DNA of 64,000 nt from Moringa oleifera. Taxonomy: Eukaryota > Streptophyta > Magnoliopsida > Brassicales > Moringaceae. The stretch is from assembly GCA_021397835.1 (NCBI GenBank), contig JAJFZO010000863.1, forward strand, positions 1,054,001 through 1,118,000, given 5' to 3'. The translations under genes and the position numbers were made by a program. The notes beneath the pieces were generated by a model. It was not told the origin of the DNA. It saw nothing but the letters and a program-made list of their open reading frames with translations, and did not search any database. The stretch's first letter is position 1. Every line of letters begins with the position of its first letter. Positions 1-12,805 of this stretch are shown here, one piece after another.

Positions 1-1300
1 AAACCAATGACAGTGCGCTAGAATTTTCATCTGTTGGCACAATGAAAAAAACCCAATTATCCATCCTTAAATACACTATTGACACAATGACAAGCCAAGT
101 ATCTTTTTTTCAAGTATAATTACAATTATATAGGATCGACAGGTATTATTTTTATCTCATTCCTAGAAAGTTCTCACTACAGCAAATTTATACAGACAAG
201 TAACTTATAAAAATTTTGACAATACGTCCCTGTGGCTCTCCAATTGCACAAAATATATTACTAATGTATCATAAATATGCGAAGAACAAGTAGAGAGAAA
301 ATTGAGAAATTCAAGTAAACTGATTACAAAATAAACTTGTCATTCTAATGGGAGCACCTCTTTAGTAACTATCCTAAATGGGAACTACTATCCAAAGGTT
401 AATGTAGCCAATTAACTCCTAAATGGGTTTCAAAGATTGCAATTCAATATATTATGGCTAACAGGAACTGATGCTAGATAAACTTTAATACCTACTTAAG
501 TAAGCCAACTACTAATGATAAATCCAAATGGAATATTTTTGAATAATTACATAACAATGCAATCACATATATTATCAGCATATCAAACTATATTTGAAGT
601 GCAAACTTTACTAAAAAATAATTTAAAAAACTATAAAATATTATGTCAATATATATGGTTGATATTAAATTAAGAAAAACAAACTAGTTAATAATAATTA
701 ATAATTAAGTTTCATATGTGATACTTTTATTGCACGTTCTGTCACAAAACGAGATCAATATTTATAAGTATTGTCTAATTAATCCTCTCATAAATATGAA
801 ATATATAATGTGAATTAAAATAAATTATTAAAAACTTCAAACTACATCAAATAAAACACACAAAGTTAGAAATATAATTTCAATAATGCAAGAAAAATCA
901 AATAAAATATTTGTACATTTTAAACCATTATTATTTATACTAGACAAATGACAGATTAAATTTCCTAATTGTATATGAATATTATAGTAATAAAAAATTT
1001 TAATTTAATAATAAAGTGAATGAATTTTTATAATTATTTAAAAAGTTTATTTTTTATATATAACAATTACAATTGATAACATCATAATTATTTTACTAAA
1101 AAAATTATACTTTTCACATTTTTTAAAATCTAGTTAAAAAATACATTAAAAAAAGTCAATTCATTTACATAATTATTAACCATTCTTATTTTTTTATAAC
1201 AATTACATGAAATAATGTTATAATTATTATAATTATTAAATTTAGTATAAAATTTAAAATAACATTTTTTCATAAGTTTTCAATTTATGTTATGAAAATA
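1..1300. other. AT-rich intergenic DNA, no gene seen
   Basis: Stop-dense in all frames and very AT-rich from about 600 onward. No recognisable protein, RNA or transposon signature was found. Confidence 0.6.
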
Positions 1301-1302
1301 TA

Positions 1303-1768
1303 TAGCCTAGTTTAAATAAATGTACATATGTGTTTATTGGCTAGAATTGGTAGTTTCTCTAATTCTTAATGCTGTTAGTAAATTAAATCCTAAAATCGTA
1401 TCTTGGACTATTTATTAACAAGGAAAATGATCAGAAATCATATCCTCGTTATCAAATAAGTAAGGAGAAACACATTGTTAGGTTGCACCAACAACCATAA
1501 CCAATTCAATGAAGATTAAAAGATTTTTATCTTTACATCAATGATCAATTCTTAAATCAAACCTGAAATTATTCCTTTGACTGGACACTCTATTATATTA
1601 ATTTTTTTATTATTTTTATTTTATTTATTTTTAATTCTTCAAACCTCTTTTTTTTTTATTTTGTAAAAAATAAATCTAGCCAATCTCCATAAAAACGACC
1701 TTATTCATCTATACTACAATTTAATTTTTTGAGCAGGGACTTAATTTGCTGGTTTCGACAACCAATAG
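1303..1768 (-). repeat. Dispersed repeat, copy 1 (inverted relative to 19.5-20.0 kb)
   Basis: The reverse complement of this stretch aligns, with scattered substitutions, to about 19528-19990. Shared landmarks are the terminal GACAACCAAT, a block reading TTAATTTTTTGAG, the stretch around the Thr/Ser-poor T-rich run near 1590-1660, and TTTAAATAAATGTACATATG near 1310. Similarity stops abruptly just after GACAACCAAT at 1768 on both copies, which suggests a true element end. The 19.5 kb copy extends about 700 bp further on the other side, so this copy is truncated. The best guess is a fragment of the same LTR family. By-eye identity is roughly four bases in five. Confidence 0.7.
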
Positions 1769-1769
1769 T

Positions 1770-2949
1770 TACTCAAAGACTCGGCTTAACAAGTTGTATA
1801 TATTGAACCTTGTATTTCTAACTATTAATCTTATGCAATGTTGGTGGTTATTATTGGTTATTGTAAGTAGTTAACCTAGCGAGATGTCCATAACTATTTA
1901 TGATTCATGTCGAAAGAATAAGACCCCATGCATCCATCGGATATCTCAACTGAGTTGTGTTTAATGGATGCCACTTGGTCTAATAAAGAATGTTGGGTAA
2001 TTTGTTCGATAAGTTGGCCCTAACCTTTCATTGGTTCAATATGTTGAAGGAGTTTTTGTTATGATCATTTTTTATTTGTGTTTCATGGAGCTACTTAGTC
2101 CTAGGACTACCCCTAGAATTCGCTCAGACAGACATGATTTGAAACCAAAATCAATTGCAGTAGCTATATTTACAAATTCATAAGTAGTTAAGAAATAGTA
2201 ATAGAAACGATGCTCAGTTAATTGTGGAATATATTTTGGCTTTTACACACATAAGTAGTTACATTGTTGTGATTATGATGTGTAGTTAATTGAAACTTTT
2301 TTTATTTTGAATGTTATGAACAAGTAAGGAACAACTATTATAGTTAGTATATTGGTAAGTATATGTCAAAAATGAGGAATATTGTTTTTACAATAATGAT
2401 ATAATTTTTTTGATTGGTGAAGTTTATATTAGTGTTGTTATTTTTTTAAAACTTTATAATTTACAGTTAGCTTGGATATAATTTACAGGAATTAAGTTAC
2501 TGATGAATGTGCAATGTTAATAAAATATGAATTAAAGTTAAAGTCAGTACAATCACTATGATACAATTATATATCACTATGATACTACTAAGGCCACATT
2601 GATAATATAATAAGTCACTAACCAACTATTGTTCACTAGTCATAAAAGTCACCATAGTATTTGAAAAGGTTATCATGTTACACCTTAAAGTCACTTGGCT
2701 AATACAATATGTCACTAGATACTGCCAAAATAATGACAATTAGAGTATGAAAAATCACATTACAATTTCATACCACAATGATAATCCAAAAAATAATGTT
2801 AGTAAACAAATCCATAAAAAAATAAGGTCACCATACTGCATCGATGAATAAGGTTATTCCAAGGCATCAAAAAAATAATGTTATGATTATAATGTGTAGT
2901 TGATTAAGACTTTTTGGTTTCGAATGTTATAGACAAGGAACAACGATTA
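1770..2949. other. Intergenic DNA, no gene seen
   Basis: No open reading frame of note and no recognised domain. A phrase of about 50 bp (TAATGTGTAGTTAATTGA...) near 2270-2330 recurs in similar form near 2890-2940, so the stretch is probably old repeat DNA. Confidence 0.45.
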
Positions 2950-4240
2950 TAGTCATTTTGTGGTTTTCTCATTAACCACATGTGACACCGACGACAAGTT
3001 TAAACATGTCTACTAATCGTAACCAAAAGCACTATAGTTGTGATATTTTCAATGATAAGAAGTGGGAATCATGAGTGTAATATAGTAAATGATGCCATGA
3101 ATATGGATTTGAATTTGTCAGATGGTTGTGCCCATACTGCTCGCACCAAGAGCATTTTCTTTGTCGAGCTCTCTTTCCATGTGATGAAATCCTCTATTTT
3201 CTTCTTTGCTTTGTTAATCATCCATTGTTTAAGAGCAAAGATCCTATTTTTGACCTGGTTAAGAATAATCCAGTTGCATTTTTCACCAATTAGCATTATT
3301 GATTCTAAGTATGTGGTGGACAAATAGCTTTTTTGCAGTCATCCGAACATATAGATACAAAGTCAACATTTCTGTCCCTGTATGTTGAAAAGAATAAGAA
3401 ACTATATTAGTCATTAAATAGCTATACAAAATGTTAAGTAAATATGAAAATGATGTAAGTCACAATCAAACAAAAAGTCAATTAGTTCAAATTCAAACAA
3501 TGACACTTACCAAACAGCTATTAAAATATGTGCGCATGTCAGAAGATTAATGTCAAATTCGTGACATGTGCATGCATGGTCATGAAAATTACTTAAAATC
3601 ATGACCTGATTTTTTTTCTAGGATAATGCACACGTGATCACTTTTTAAGATCTTCTTTCATGATATACAAATAGGCCATAGGTTGCAATTTTACTAACTC
3701 AAACATCAATTTTTTTTCTAGGATGATGCACATGTGATCACTTTTTAAGATTCTCTTTCATGATATACAAATAAGACACATGGTGCAATTTTACTAACTC
3801 AAACATCAATGGATCAAACTCATTTAATTATAAGCTTCTTGTAGCTTTATAGAAAACTTTGGATAATACATCCATTTTAAACCTTTCTTCACATTTTATG
3901 CCACATGTCACGCACATAGTCCATGCATACCATCAGAAAACATTGCGGTCAACGCATTGGCTATGTTAGGATTAAATTAGATATGAAAACTAATCTTTCA
4001 ATTACATCAATGACATGCTTCAACTGATTCAAAATCCATTATCAAGAATTTACATTCTTCCATACCCAAATGTTATAGAGTAACTTTGCTCATTACTATC
4101 TTTACAAGCAACCACAAACATGATATAGTTAAATGTTCCCTTCAAGTGAGTACCATCGATAGCAATGACTAGCCACATGACACTACAAATTCTCTTGAGT
4201 GATTAACCCATTATCATGAAGAAGTAGTTGAAATATAAAT
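2950..4240 (-). mobile_element. Mutator-like (MULE) transposase relic
   Basis: Read on the minus strand, 4141-4165 encodes IDGTHLKG, the strongly conserved block around the first catalytic Asp of MuDR/MULE transposases. It is followed over about 4040-4140 by residues reading VACKDSNEQSYSITFGYG, matching the family pattern (V-A-x-x-D-x-x-x-x-x-Y-P-I-A-F-G). Downstream near 3890-3920 a decayed piece reads CMDYVRDMWHKM, at the place of the conserved Cys/His block. An 84-codon open stretch at 3069-3323 could be the C-terminal part by position and its basic composition, but this is weaker. Stops and frameshifts interrupt everything, so no active enzyme is encoded. The outer limits are approximate and no terminal inverted repeats were identified. 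Confidence 0.72.
3610..3810. repeat. Tandem direct duplication, about 100 bp x 2
   Basis: The unit begins with a T-run followed by CTAGGATAATGCACACGTGA and ends with TTTTACTAACTCAAACATCAA. The second unit starts 100 bp later with only a few substitutions (CTAGGATGATGCACATGTGA). It lies inside the MULE relic, so it is a local duplication within the decayed element. Confidence 0.85.
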
Positions 4241-7200
4241 CAAAAGAATAGTTAAAAAGCTGATAATATGCCACTATGATATCCACTAAAGTCAATTTGA
4301 CAGTTTAGTTAAGTCATTTTATCAAATGTTACTATGTTATTAATCATAAAAGTCGTTATAATATTTCAAAAAGTAACTATTCACTAGGATATTCAAAAAG
4401 TCACTATACTTAAAATCTCCATTATCATTAGTTTTGATCAAAGTGATAGTCCTTGGATTATTTTGTTCAAGTATATAGTAAAAGAAAGTAGCTTTCTTGC
4501 ATGAACCCATTCAGATCCTCATATTTTAAGCCTAAGGCATGCTATTTTGCCTTTCATGCCTTGCTATACAGTATCTAGGTTCCATATATATATACATATA
4601 TACACACACATATATATGTATACATATGTATACATATATATATATGTATGTATATATATTATTTTTATGTTACCAACTATATCTTTTGGTTTCATAATGC
4701 GCTCATTTACATGCAATGGTGAGCAATTACTTTTGTCAATAATCGAAGCACTAACTTAACAGTACGTTCTATGAACTTCCTCTAATATGAACATGAGATT
4801 GAGATTACATCTTCTTATATGAAAGTACTCTCCCTACTTTGTTCAAATTGTACGGGCTTTCCATTCATAGAAAATTTCTTGACAAGTAACTATAAACACT
4901 GACTTGTTAGACTTTAATCCCCTAAACTCAAAATTTTTTGTCAATGCATACAACCCAAATATACATTTCAAATCTATTTCATTAAAGAAGAATTCACCTT
5001 TGCCTATAGATTGTGAACTATAAAATTTTTATTGACCTATTTCATTAATGGAATAACTTTTTGTCCTTGAGATAAGATTACAATTTAAACTTCAGCTAAA
5101 TCACTTGTAACATTAATGTTGCCAACATTGTTGTCAAAATGATGCAATGGTTTAGCATTGTCAAAATTGAAGTTCATAACATAAGTCGTTAGTATGAGCT
5201 ACCTCTACCTTATCACAAGGTCTTTTAAATTCAATGTCATGAACATTCATGTCTTTCATACTAAATTCATATTGAAAGGTGGGCATGCCTCATTATTGCC
5301 AGCTTAAGATATGGAATTATTGGTTCCTCGTTGATACTACATTTTCCTCATTAGGGCATCTACCTCTCATCGGTACTACATCTTCGCCATTAACTTTCAT
5401 TAGTGCATCTAGCTCTCATCAGTATTACATCTTCCTCATCAATGCATCTTTTACCATCATGTACATCTTTGCTTTATAATCTTCGAAATGAATATGTAAA
5501 TAACCATTAGAAGACTATAGTAAAGCAAGAAGAACTAAACATCGCTATCAGTTAACACTATCTCATGGTCATCAACTTGGACCAAGATGTGCAACTTAAG
5601 GTCATATTTGGAGCGTTCTTCACTCAAAATTGTTTTCACATGCTCAATCAATTCATTGTATTTGTAGCCCCTTCAAACCATCATTCTTATATTTTGCACA
5701 ACAGTGCCAACATAACAGTAATTCGAGTCTTTGTCAATTCATTCCCTATTAAAGTATACCATTACTCGAATCTCATCATCTATCATGCATTATGACCAAC
5801 ATAGTCCTTGTTAATACAATGGAGATTAGCTCTATCAAATGTACGAATTCATGATAATTCATTATAAAAATATACATAACACTATGATACTTTTTAAGAT
5901 ACTGTAGTGCACATTAAGTCACTATATGTTTTTATTTAACCCTGATAGTCCCGCCTTGTAATAAATCACTATTATTGGAATACATCGGCATCTTTACAAG
6001 ACATAAAACTATTAATCTACACTTATACATGAAACATTACTATCGTACTCAATAATGCACTATCAATGCATAATTACTCATTGCACAATTAGGACAACTA
6101 ACGTAACATTCACATAACTAATATATATCTGCATAATGCATTTATAAATAACTCTACATCATCAAATTGAGCTAAAATCTCATGAAAACCACTTGTTCAA
6201 TCAGAATTTAATCTAGAACTCGAACCTCACATAAAAACATGCTAAAAGAAACCCATGAAAATATTTTAGGTCTTATACTTTCCTTATGTGCATAGCTTGG
6301 GTTTTGAATGACGAAATATGAAATGAAAAGCCAGTGTATGCAAGCACATGATTCAATCTCTCTCTGGCCATAAGTTCAAATGGAATCAATACCCAACCCC
6401 CCTTTAAAAAAAGAAGAAAAAGCTGACGATTTGATGAGAACATACCCTTCCAAATCTCATTGCCAAAGTGCCTCAATCTGCCTAGCATGCTAATGTTTTG
6501 GAATCAAAATATATCACTAGTTTGCTGGGTTTAAAAAGAGAGAGTGAAGTGAGAAGAGAAAGTGTGAGGTTGTGGATTTTTGGTGAATGGGCGGCTTGAT
6601 AGAGAGGCATGATGGATACATAGAGAAAAAGAGTATTGTGTATAAAAATGGGTGCCTTTTGTGCTGTGTGATGGTACTGAAGATAGAGAAAAAGTGAAGG
6701 AGAACGAAGAAGGTATGACTTGGATTCCAAAAGTATTGTACGTATTATTTTTTTGTGTGTGTGAGAGAGAGAGAAAAGAGATAAAGATTGACTATTTGTG
6801 CAAAAAAAAAAAAAAAGGTATTTACACCTCAAATGTAAACTAAAAACATTTAAATTAATACTTTAGGATATTTTTAAAAGAACAGAAAAATTTTTATTTA
6901 TTTTCAGCAAATTAACTTTATGTTTATTTTATTTGTGCTAAGATAAACTTCGAGATTCCAAAGAAAGGCCATGGTATTTTGGGCAAACCTCTGTCTTTTC
7001 TTCATGCATGTATATGGCCTGAGCTGCCTTGATGCTATTGGACTGTGTATGGAGACTTGGGGCTTCTGCTTTTATGTCTGTCTTATGGATTGAGGTTTTA
7101 TTCAAGCCGAAGCCCAAACCAATCCGGGCCTCGCAATTTCTCACCAAACTGCTACGTAAGAAGTAAAAACAAACTTAAAGAATCTGAGTGAAAAAGAGAG

Positions 7201-7735
7201 AATAAAACTGCTTCGACTTAAACAGTGTCCATTTTTTGTATTTTTTTAGTTCTGTTCTTCGTCCAGTGTTCTACTTGAGTTGTTGGATCTTGGACTCTGG
7301 GAAATATTTCCATCTTGGTGATTCTTAGTCATCTACCAGTAACTGATTCATCATTTTCAACTTGTCAGTGTTTGGTTTTTTTGTTTTTTTTTTTGGGCTA
7401 TGTTTCAGTTGAATCTGTTCAAGTGCCTTGGCTAACAGTTTGGTCGACTGCGCTGGAATCTGACTGCTGAACCTTTACTGAAAAGGGAGAAAAGATATTA
7501 GTCTCAACTGGTAGCTTAAAAACCGATCTTCGGCCAAATCAAAATATAGCATCTTGCCAATGCTAAGCTAAAGGTTAATGCCATGAAGAATGAAGAAAAG
7601 CCGATTGCGGAAGAAAGAATGAGATTAATTCAGAAAAGACGGGAGAGATACAGAAAAAACTTTACAAGGATTGCCAAATAGAAGAATAAACTGACCACAA
7701 TGTATAAAAAAATTTACAGATTAAGGGAACAAACG
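4241..7735. other. Intergenic DNA, no gene supported
   Basis: Only short open stretches without recognisable domains are present. 4570-4660 is an alternating TA/TACA/CACA simple-sequence tract. 6760-6790 is a short GT/GA-rich tract followed by a poly-A run near 6800. The part closest to the E3 ligase gene (about 7200-7735) lies downstream of its stop codon and probably includes its 3' untranslated region. The MULE relic may extend to about 5.8 kb, but no conserved block was seen there. Confidence 0.5.
4570..4660. repeat. TA/TACA-rich microsatellite
   Basis: Alternating purine-pyrimidine tract of TATATA, TACATA and CACACA units, roughly 90 bp long. Confidence 0.8.
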
Positions 7736-9775
7736 TTAGCTTCGCAAAGCTGTTGTTGATGAACTCACAAGGGTGGTGTGGCCCTCCACCAGATCACCAC
7801 CCAAACCAGCACCAGCAGCTGCCCACCTTCGAAGAACCCTGAGCAGCGTGGCAGCCTTCCTTCTAGCTCTGTTCGTTCCCGTTGCCATCAATTCCCATAT
7901 AACTCTCTCAACTCCCGGCATTGCTGCTAGTTCTGCCACCACCTCCGATCCCCCTTTTCGACAAATGGTAACAAGGGTTGCCGCTGCACTCTCCCTTGCT
8001 GTGTCCGATCCCTCCCTCAATATAACACCCAATTTCTTAATCACTTTGTAAGCCGCAGCGATGGCCAGCAGTCCACCTCTCTTCACTGCCACTTCAAGAA
8101 TCGTAACCGCCTCTTCCGGTAACTCATTGATCACTTCACTCACTGTTTCGACCACCCCTCCTTCTATTAACCTCCCTACAGTCTCTTTATCCCCCGCCAA
8201 ATTCAAAATGGCCAACAATGCGTCTCTCTTTGAGTTAAAGGGCCCATCTTTAGCCAAGTCCACCAATCCTTTGATGACACGCGTCTTCCTCCCCAGTTTC
8301 TTTCTGTACGCGTGAACACCAGATAGGCTGAATATTGCGGCCGCTGCGTTCCCCTTCGCCTCCCACGTCGCACCCGAACGCAGTACCTCTATGACGCCAT
8401 TCAAAGCTCCGTCAGTTTCCATGATTCTCGTTTTGTTTGCTTCAAGGATGGACAGGTTGAGAAGTGTAGTAACGGCGTTGACCTGTAGGTTCGGATTAAC
8501 CGAACTTGCGTCAGAACCAAGATAACGAACAAGTATGGGTATAGCTCCTGCTTCGCCAATACAGGCTCGGCTATCCGACTCTGTTTTTGCCAGCACCCGA
8601 AGCTCGTAAATGGCCCCATTAGTCGCTTCCATTGACAGAGGGACGGAGAGTTTGTTGATCAAAAACGACACCGTCATCTTGGTAGCCTCCAAGGCCACCT
8701 TGTTAGTTATCACGCCGCTAACTTTATTGCTGCCCGCGGTTTCAAAAGGTATTCTCTGGTCGCGGCACCACATGACAATCAGATTCTTCAAAGCGCGGTT
8801 GGGGATGAGGTCCGTGTGGACCAGGGTCTGACCTGTCTTGGGACACGTGTTGTGTCCAGATTCAATCCACAAGTTGATAGACTGCCGATCATACGTCTGC
8901 CCCGTTGCCACGACGACTGGGTCCCGCATCAGCTCAAGGCTTATCGGACACCGAAAATCTGCCGGTATATTCAGCTCCGACGCTGATTTTCGGCGGCAGA
9001 GTTCGGATCTGGGAGACGTTGATGGCTCAAAGAGTACGCATTTTCCGTAACGAACAAGTCCCATCAAAGCGACCATCTCGGATTTCGATTTTTGGTCGAT
9101 TTGATTTTGGATTTCCTCTTCCAGGCTCTCGATTTCCTCTCTGCAACTCCATGAATCATTCAAACCTACATCTTCGAAAATTTGCTTGAGCTTTGAATGA
9201 TCAGGAATGATCTCTCTCTTGATTCCATCGAGCATGTTTAATACCTCGTGTCTGAGATCACCGTCTCTGTTATCTATACAAGGTCTGGATTGCATGCACT
9301 GTTTCCTGATAAGAAGCACGAGTTCTTGCACATCTTCGGTCAAATTTACCTCTTTAACGGGAAAGATATCCAAAAGAGTTGATAAGTCCACAACCAACTC
9401 GTGGAAATTGTTTGCAACCGATTCGTTTTGCATGAGCAACCACATCTTGCTCCCGTTTGAGCAGTCCTCGATCAAAGTCTTGATTCTTTGCAAAACTATG
9501 TACATTTCTTCGAAGCAGAGGAGGGTAGAAGGGGAGAAACTCGGCGCTTGAATCCTCAGAAGCTCCTCGAATAGTATTGCCAGCTGCCTGGATTTTCTTA
9601 TGATGGACAGAGAGTTTCTCTTTAGAAGAAACTGGAGGGGCTCTAGGGACGAGATTTCTTGCGATAACAGCAAAAGAGATTGAAGCAATTTGGTATCGGA
9701 TAGCTTCGGAGATATGAACGACGCAGCTGACGGTCGCCGTTTTCTTGGCGGGAAAACTCGGGGAGATACGGCCAT
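7736..9775 (-). CDS. PUB16: U-box/ARM-repeat E3 ubiquitin-protein ligase, PUB16-like
   Basis: Intronless 679-codon frame starting at an ATG (9773-9775). Residues 1-25 are basic and Ser/Pro-rich. Residues 26-200 form the helical N-terminal UND region typical of plant ARM-type PUBs. The U-box spans about 270-343: ADFRCPISLELMRDPVVVAT, then W303, the C-P-K-T-G-Q turn at 311-316 and the N-R-A-L-K-N-L-I helix. Residues 380-655 are ARM-type helical repeats. A U-box recruits the E2 enzyme without zinc, and the ARM repeats usually bind the substrate. PUBs of this class act in hormone, stress and immune signalling. Length and architecture fit the PUB10-PUB17 group. The N-terminus (P-R-K-R-R-P-S) and intronless structure favour the PUB16 branch, but the exact orthologue is inferred from memory of the family. 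No key U-box residue is missing. Confidence 0.93.
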   Translation of the reverse strand: MAVSPRVFPPRKRRPSAASFISPKLSDTKLLQSLLLLSQEISSLEPLQFLLKRNSLSIIRKSRQLAILFEELLRIQAPSFSPSTLLCFEEMYIVLQRIKTLIEDCSNGSKMWLLMQNESVANNFHELVVDLSTLLDIFPVKEVNLTEDVQELVLLIRKQCMQSRPCIDNRDGDLRHEVLNMLDGIKREIIPDHSKLKQIFEDVGLNDSWSCREEIESLEEEIQNQIDQKSKSEMVALMGLVRYGKCVLFEPSTSPRSELCRRKSASELNIPADFRCPISLELMRDPVVVATGQTYDRQSINLWIESGHNTCPKTGQTLVHTDLIPNRALKNLIVMWCRDQRIPFETAGSNKVSGVITNKVALEATKMTVSFLINKLSVPLSMEATNGAIYELRVLAKTESDSRACIGEAGAIPILVRYLGSDASSVNPNLQVNAVTTLLNLSILEANKTRIMETDGALNGVIEVLRSGATWEAKGNAAAAIFSLSGVHAYRKKLGRKTRVIKGLVDLAKDGPFNSKRDALLAILNLAGDKETVGRLIEGGVVETVSEVINELPEEAVTILEVAVKRGGLLAIAAAYKVIKKLGVILREGSDTARESAAATLVTICRKGGSEVVAELAAMPGVERVIWELMATGTNRARRKAATLLRVLRRWAAAGAGLGGDLVEGHTTLVSSSTTALRS

Positions 9776-11730
9776 CGAAGACCAAAAATATCAGCAAAAT
9801 TTAGGAAACCAGAGAATAGTTAGGGATTAAGGAGATGAATCTGGAGAGCGTTCGAAAGTCTTTTGATTGAAGAAGAAGGTGCGTAGCAGAAGAGAGAAAG
9901 TTGGTTACAGAGCAAAGGCTGTGTCAGGCAGAGTTGGCTTTGTTAATTTTTTTAATCTTTTCTTAAAGATAACGTATAATCATAAAATAAAAAGGAAGTA
10001 TGGGTCAGGTAGCCATTAGCATTGCTGGTTTTTGACTGTTTTTGCTTTCCTTGTGGTCTAATTTGGCAATTTGGCAAGCAGGCCCTTTTACTAAGTAAGA
10101 AGTCCTGTTTTGATCAAGTGCTAAAGTGGCCTTGGGAGGATGTCAGCCATTTGATCAAGTCCACCTAACCAAGATGGCTCTCCTTCAACAGCCGCCCGGC
10201 AGGTAACTATGATTTTGTGAATACCCAGAGTTTTGATGTAAGTATTTCTTATATTTTAAAGATTGAAAAGATGAACTGGTATGCACTGAACAGATCAGAA
10301 TATGCTACAGTAGGTAAAGTTTGGTTTGTTAAGGGCTTGTTCTAATCGTCATCCACTTTCCATTTTAAACAAATCATGCATTATTTGTGGTTTCTTGTTT
10401 TGTATGTATTAAAACCCACCTTTTCTTTTTTCTTTATTTCCTTTCACTTTTTTTTTTTTTTAAAGATAAAGAATCATCTGGACAAATCAACTACTCCACT
10501 GGCCAACCACATTCATTATCAGAACAGGCCCTGCCATTTTTACATTTTCTTTTTTTCCTTCTGTTGGAGTTTTTCGTGCAAGAACAAGGTTTTCTTAAAG
10601 TCTTAACAGCTTTTCATAAGAGTTCAGCATTGCTGGGATGTTCTGTTTTCCTCCTTCCTTCGCAGGGGATGCTGGTGAGTGATGAGCAGGTCTGTTAGGA
10701 TTGAAAGGGTGAGGGAAACGGCTGACTTTCTGCTTAGCTTGTGTGATTAGTTGATGATCTTCTGGCCATGTGACCTCTGTCCATTTGTCTAATTTGGATA
10801 AGGCTTATAAGTTTCCATAATGTTGTTAGTCAACCTATGGCCTAGGGTTTCTTCTATTAGACGTAAAAATAATGGAGTCATCTCTTGTTCATAAGTTATA
10901 GTTAATTCATGAGGAGGGCAATCTTGAATTCAAACATACTGTAAAGTAAATTAGCTAATTAAGAATAGAAAAAGGCAGTGTAATTTCTATTTTTAATACC
11001 CAACTTAATTAGATTACACCAAAATTGACCACCTTTATTAATATTCAATTATTCTAATGGAAAGCAGCCTTTTTTGTTTTACAAAACCATGTGGCAGAAA
11101 CACAAAATGGACCCCAACAGAGGCTGAGGGGAGAAAGCAATTTGTTTGGAAGGAAAACTTGTTCTGATGGTGTCCTTGTTCAGGATCTAAGCAATAGACT
11201 GATAAGTTAGGCACCAAATTTTTGTTGGTTTCTTCCTCCCCAAAAGTAAAAAATGAAAATCTTCTGGTTTACGGTGGGAAACAGAGCTGGCAGCTGCCCA
11301 TCTCACTAATTTTGCTGATTCTTTTGTTTCTTTACGTAATGGCAGAACATTAGGCTTTATGGGGACTATAAGTAATGTGATTCTCTAGCAAAAAGCTTGA
11401 AGAAGATGGAAACAGAAGACTCAAAATGATTAAAGATGTGAAGACAGTGCAAGATTTAATTAATGTTGTTCCCACTTGAATGGACCAAACAAGATTAGCT
11501 CCTCCACTAGTTACCTGCTTAATTCTGTAAGTTTAGTACAAATTGTCTGTATTTTGTGAAAGACATTCTTGATTTTTTGCTGATATTGTGTCTGTGGCAC
11601 CGTCGCCATGAGGCGGAGCTGCACAGTAAATGAATGCATAGCGGACAATGATGATAACATTGTTTATTATGTTGGTTCGTGGATACAATTAAAACTGGCC
11701 TTAAATAAAATTGGTCGCTAACCACTTGCA
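9776..11730. other. Upstream region of the E3 ligase and intergenic DNA
   Basis: The first few hundred bases upstream of 9775 should hold the minus-strand promoter and 5' untranslated region, but I could not identify a confident TATA box or start site. The rest is T-rich, with no recognisable coding sequence. Open stretches of about 80-100 codons near 10376-10700 and 11519-11827 show no domain and no codon bias. Confidence 0.5.
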
Positions 11731-11739
11731 TTACTAGGC

Positions 11740-12805
11740 CGTCTCCAATGAGACGGTGAAACGGTATTTTACCTTTAAAAATAAGGTGAAACCATCTCCA
11801 ATGAGATGATAAATTGATTCCTTTCAATTTGATGTAGTTACATTATTGTATTAATTTTGATGTAGCACTGTAACTGTAGTTGTATCAAAACGGTGAAATT
11901 TTAAAATAATTTTTTTTACAAATTATTTTTTAAAAAGTTTTAAATTAAATATATTTTTGATCAATAACTTAATAATTATATGATATTATTAAAAAAAAAT
12001 TATACCATTAAAAATATCTCATCAAGATCTTCAAAATAAGACCAATATTCAATATATAATTTTGTTTTATTTAAATTATTATTAATAATAATTTATTTAA
12101 TTAATAATAAAATTATATATATTATTAAAATTATTATTTAAAAATATGTAAAAATTTAAAATAATTTATAATTTATGATATAATTTAAATTTTTACATAA
12201 ACATGATAAAAATAAATTTTTTTCAATTGATAACATAGCACAATAAATATAACAACACACTAACGATTACAACTTAAATTAAAATTATAACATTAATTTC
12301 AAAAAACTAAATATCATAATGTATTAGTGATTTTATTTTATCTTGTACCAATTACGTAATAAAATTTTAATATCGATTTGAATCATGTATGTAAAACTAC
12401 TCTATCAAAAAATTATACATTATCGTAAAAATATAAGTAACTCATAAAAATAATTAAATTAAAATTACGATAAAAATATTTTTATGAAATTTAATTGATA
12501 AATTATTAATTTTAAAATTATTAAAAATTATAATTTATTAAATAATATTAATTTTTTAAAAAAATATAAATATAAATTAAAATTTTAAATTATATTAATT
12601 ATTTTAAAAATATTTATAAATTAATTAATTAATATTTATAAATATTTTTATTAATAATTATTATTTATATTATTAAAATAATATTATAATATTAATTTGA
12701 TGTAAATAAATTAAAAATAAAAATAATTTAATATTAAAATATTTTTAAAATATTTTTTTTAACATCGGTGTTAAATTTAGTATATAAGATTGGAGATGAA
12801 TAAAG
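11740..12805. repeat. AT-rich MITE-like island with CTCCAAT-type inverted ends
   Basis: An approximately 1 kb block that is almost entirely A and T, and far more AT-rich than its flanks. Its left side carries CGTCTCCAATGAGACGG (about 11741) and then CATCTCCAATGAGATG (about 11791). Its right side ends in GATTGGAGATG (about 12788-12798), the reverse complement of CATCTCCAATC. No coding sequence lies between. The combination of inverted ends and a non-coding AT-rich core suggests a non-autonomous DNA transposon. No target-site duplication was confirmed, and the two nested left copies make the exact end ambiguous. Confidence 0.5.

Noticed and set aside
6482..6832. 116-codon minus-strand frame
   Set aside because: Low-complexity Ser/Leu/His-rich translation of a GA-rich tract, not a gene.
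9354..9797. 147-codon minus-strand frame overlapping the E3 ligase
   Set aside because: Other-frame shadow of the ligase gene with no domain of its own.
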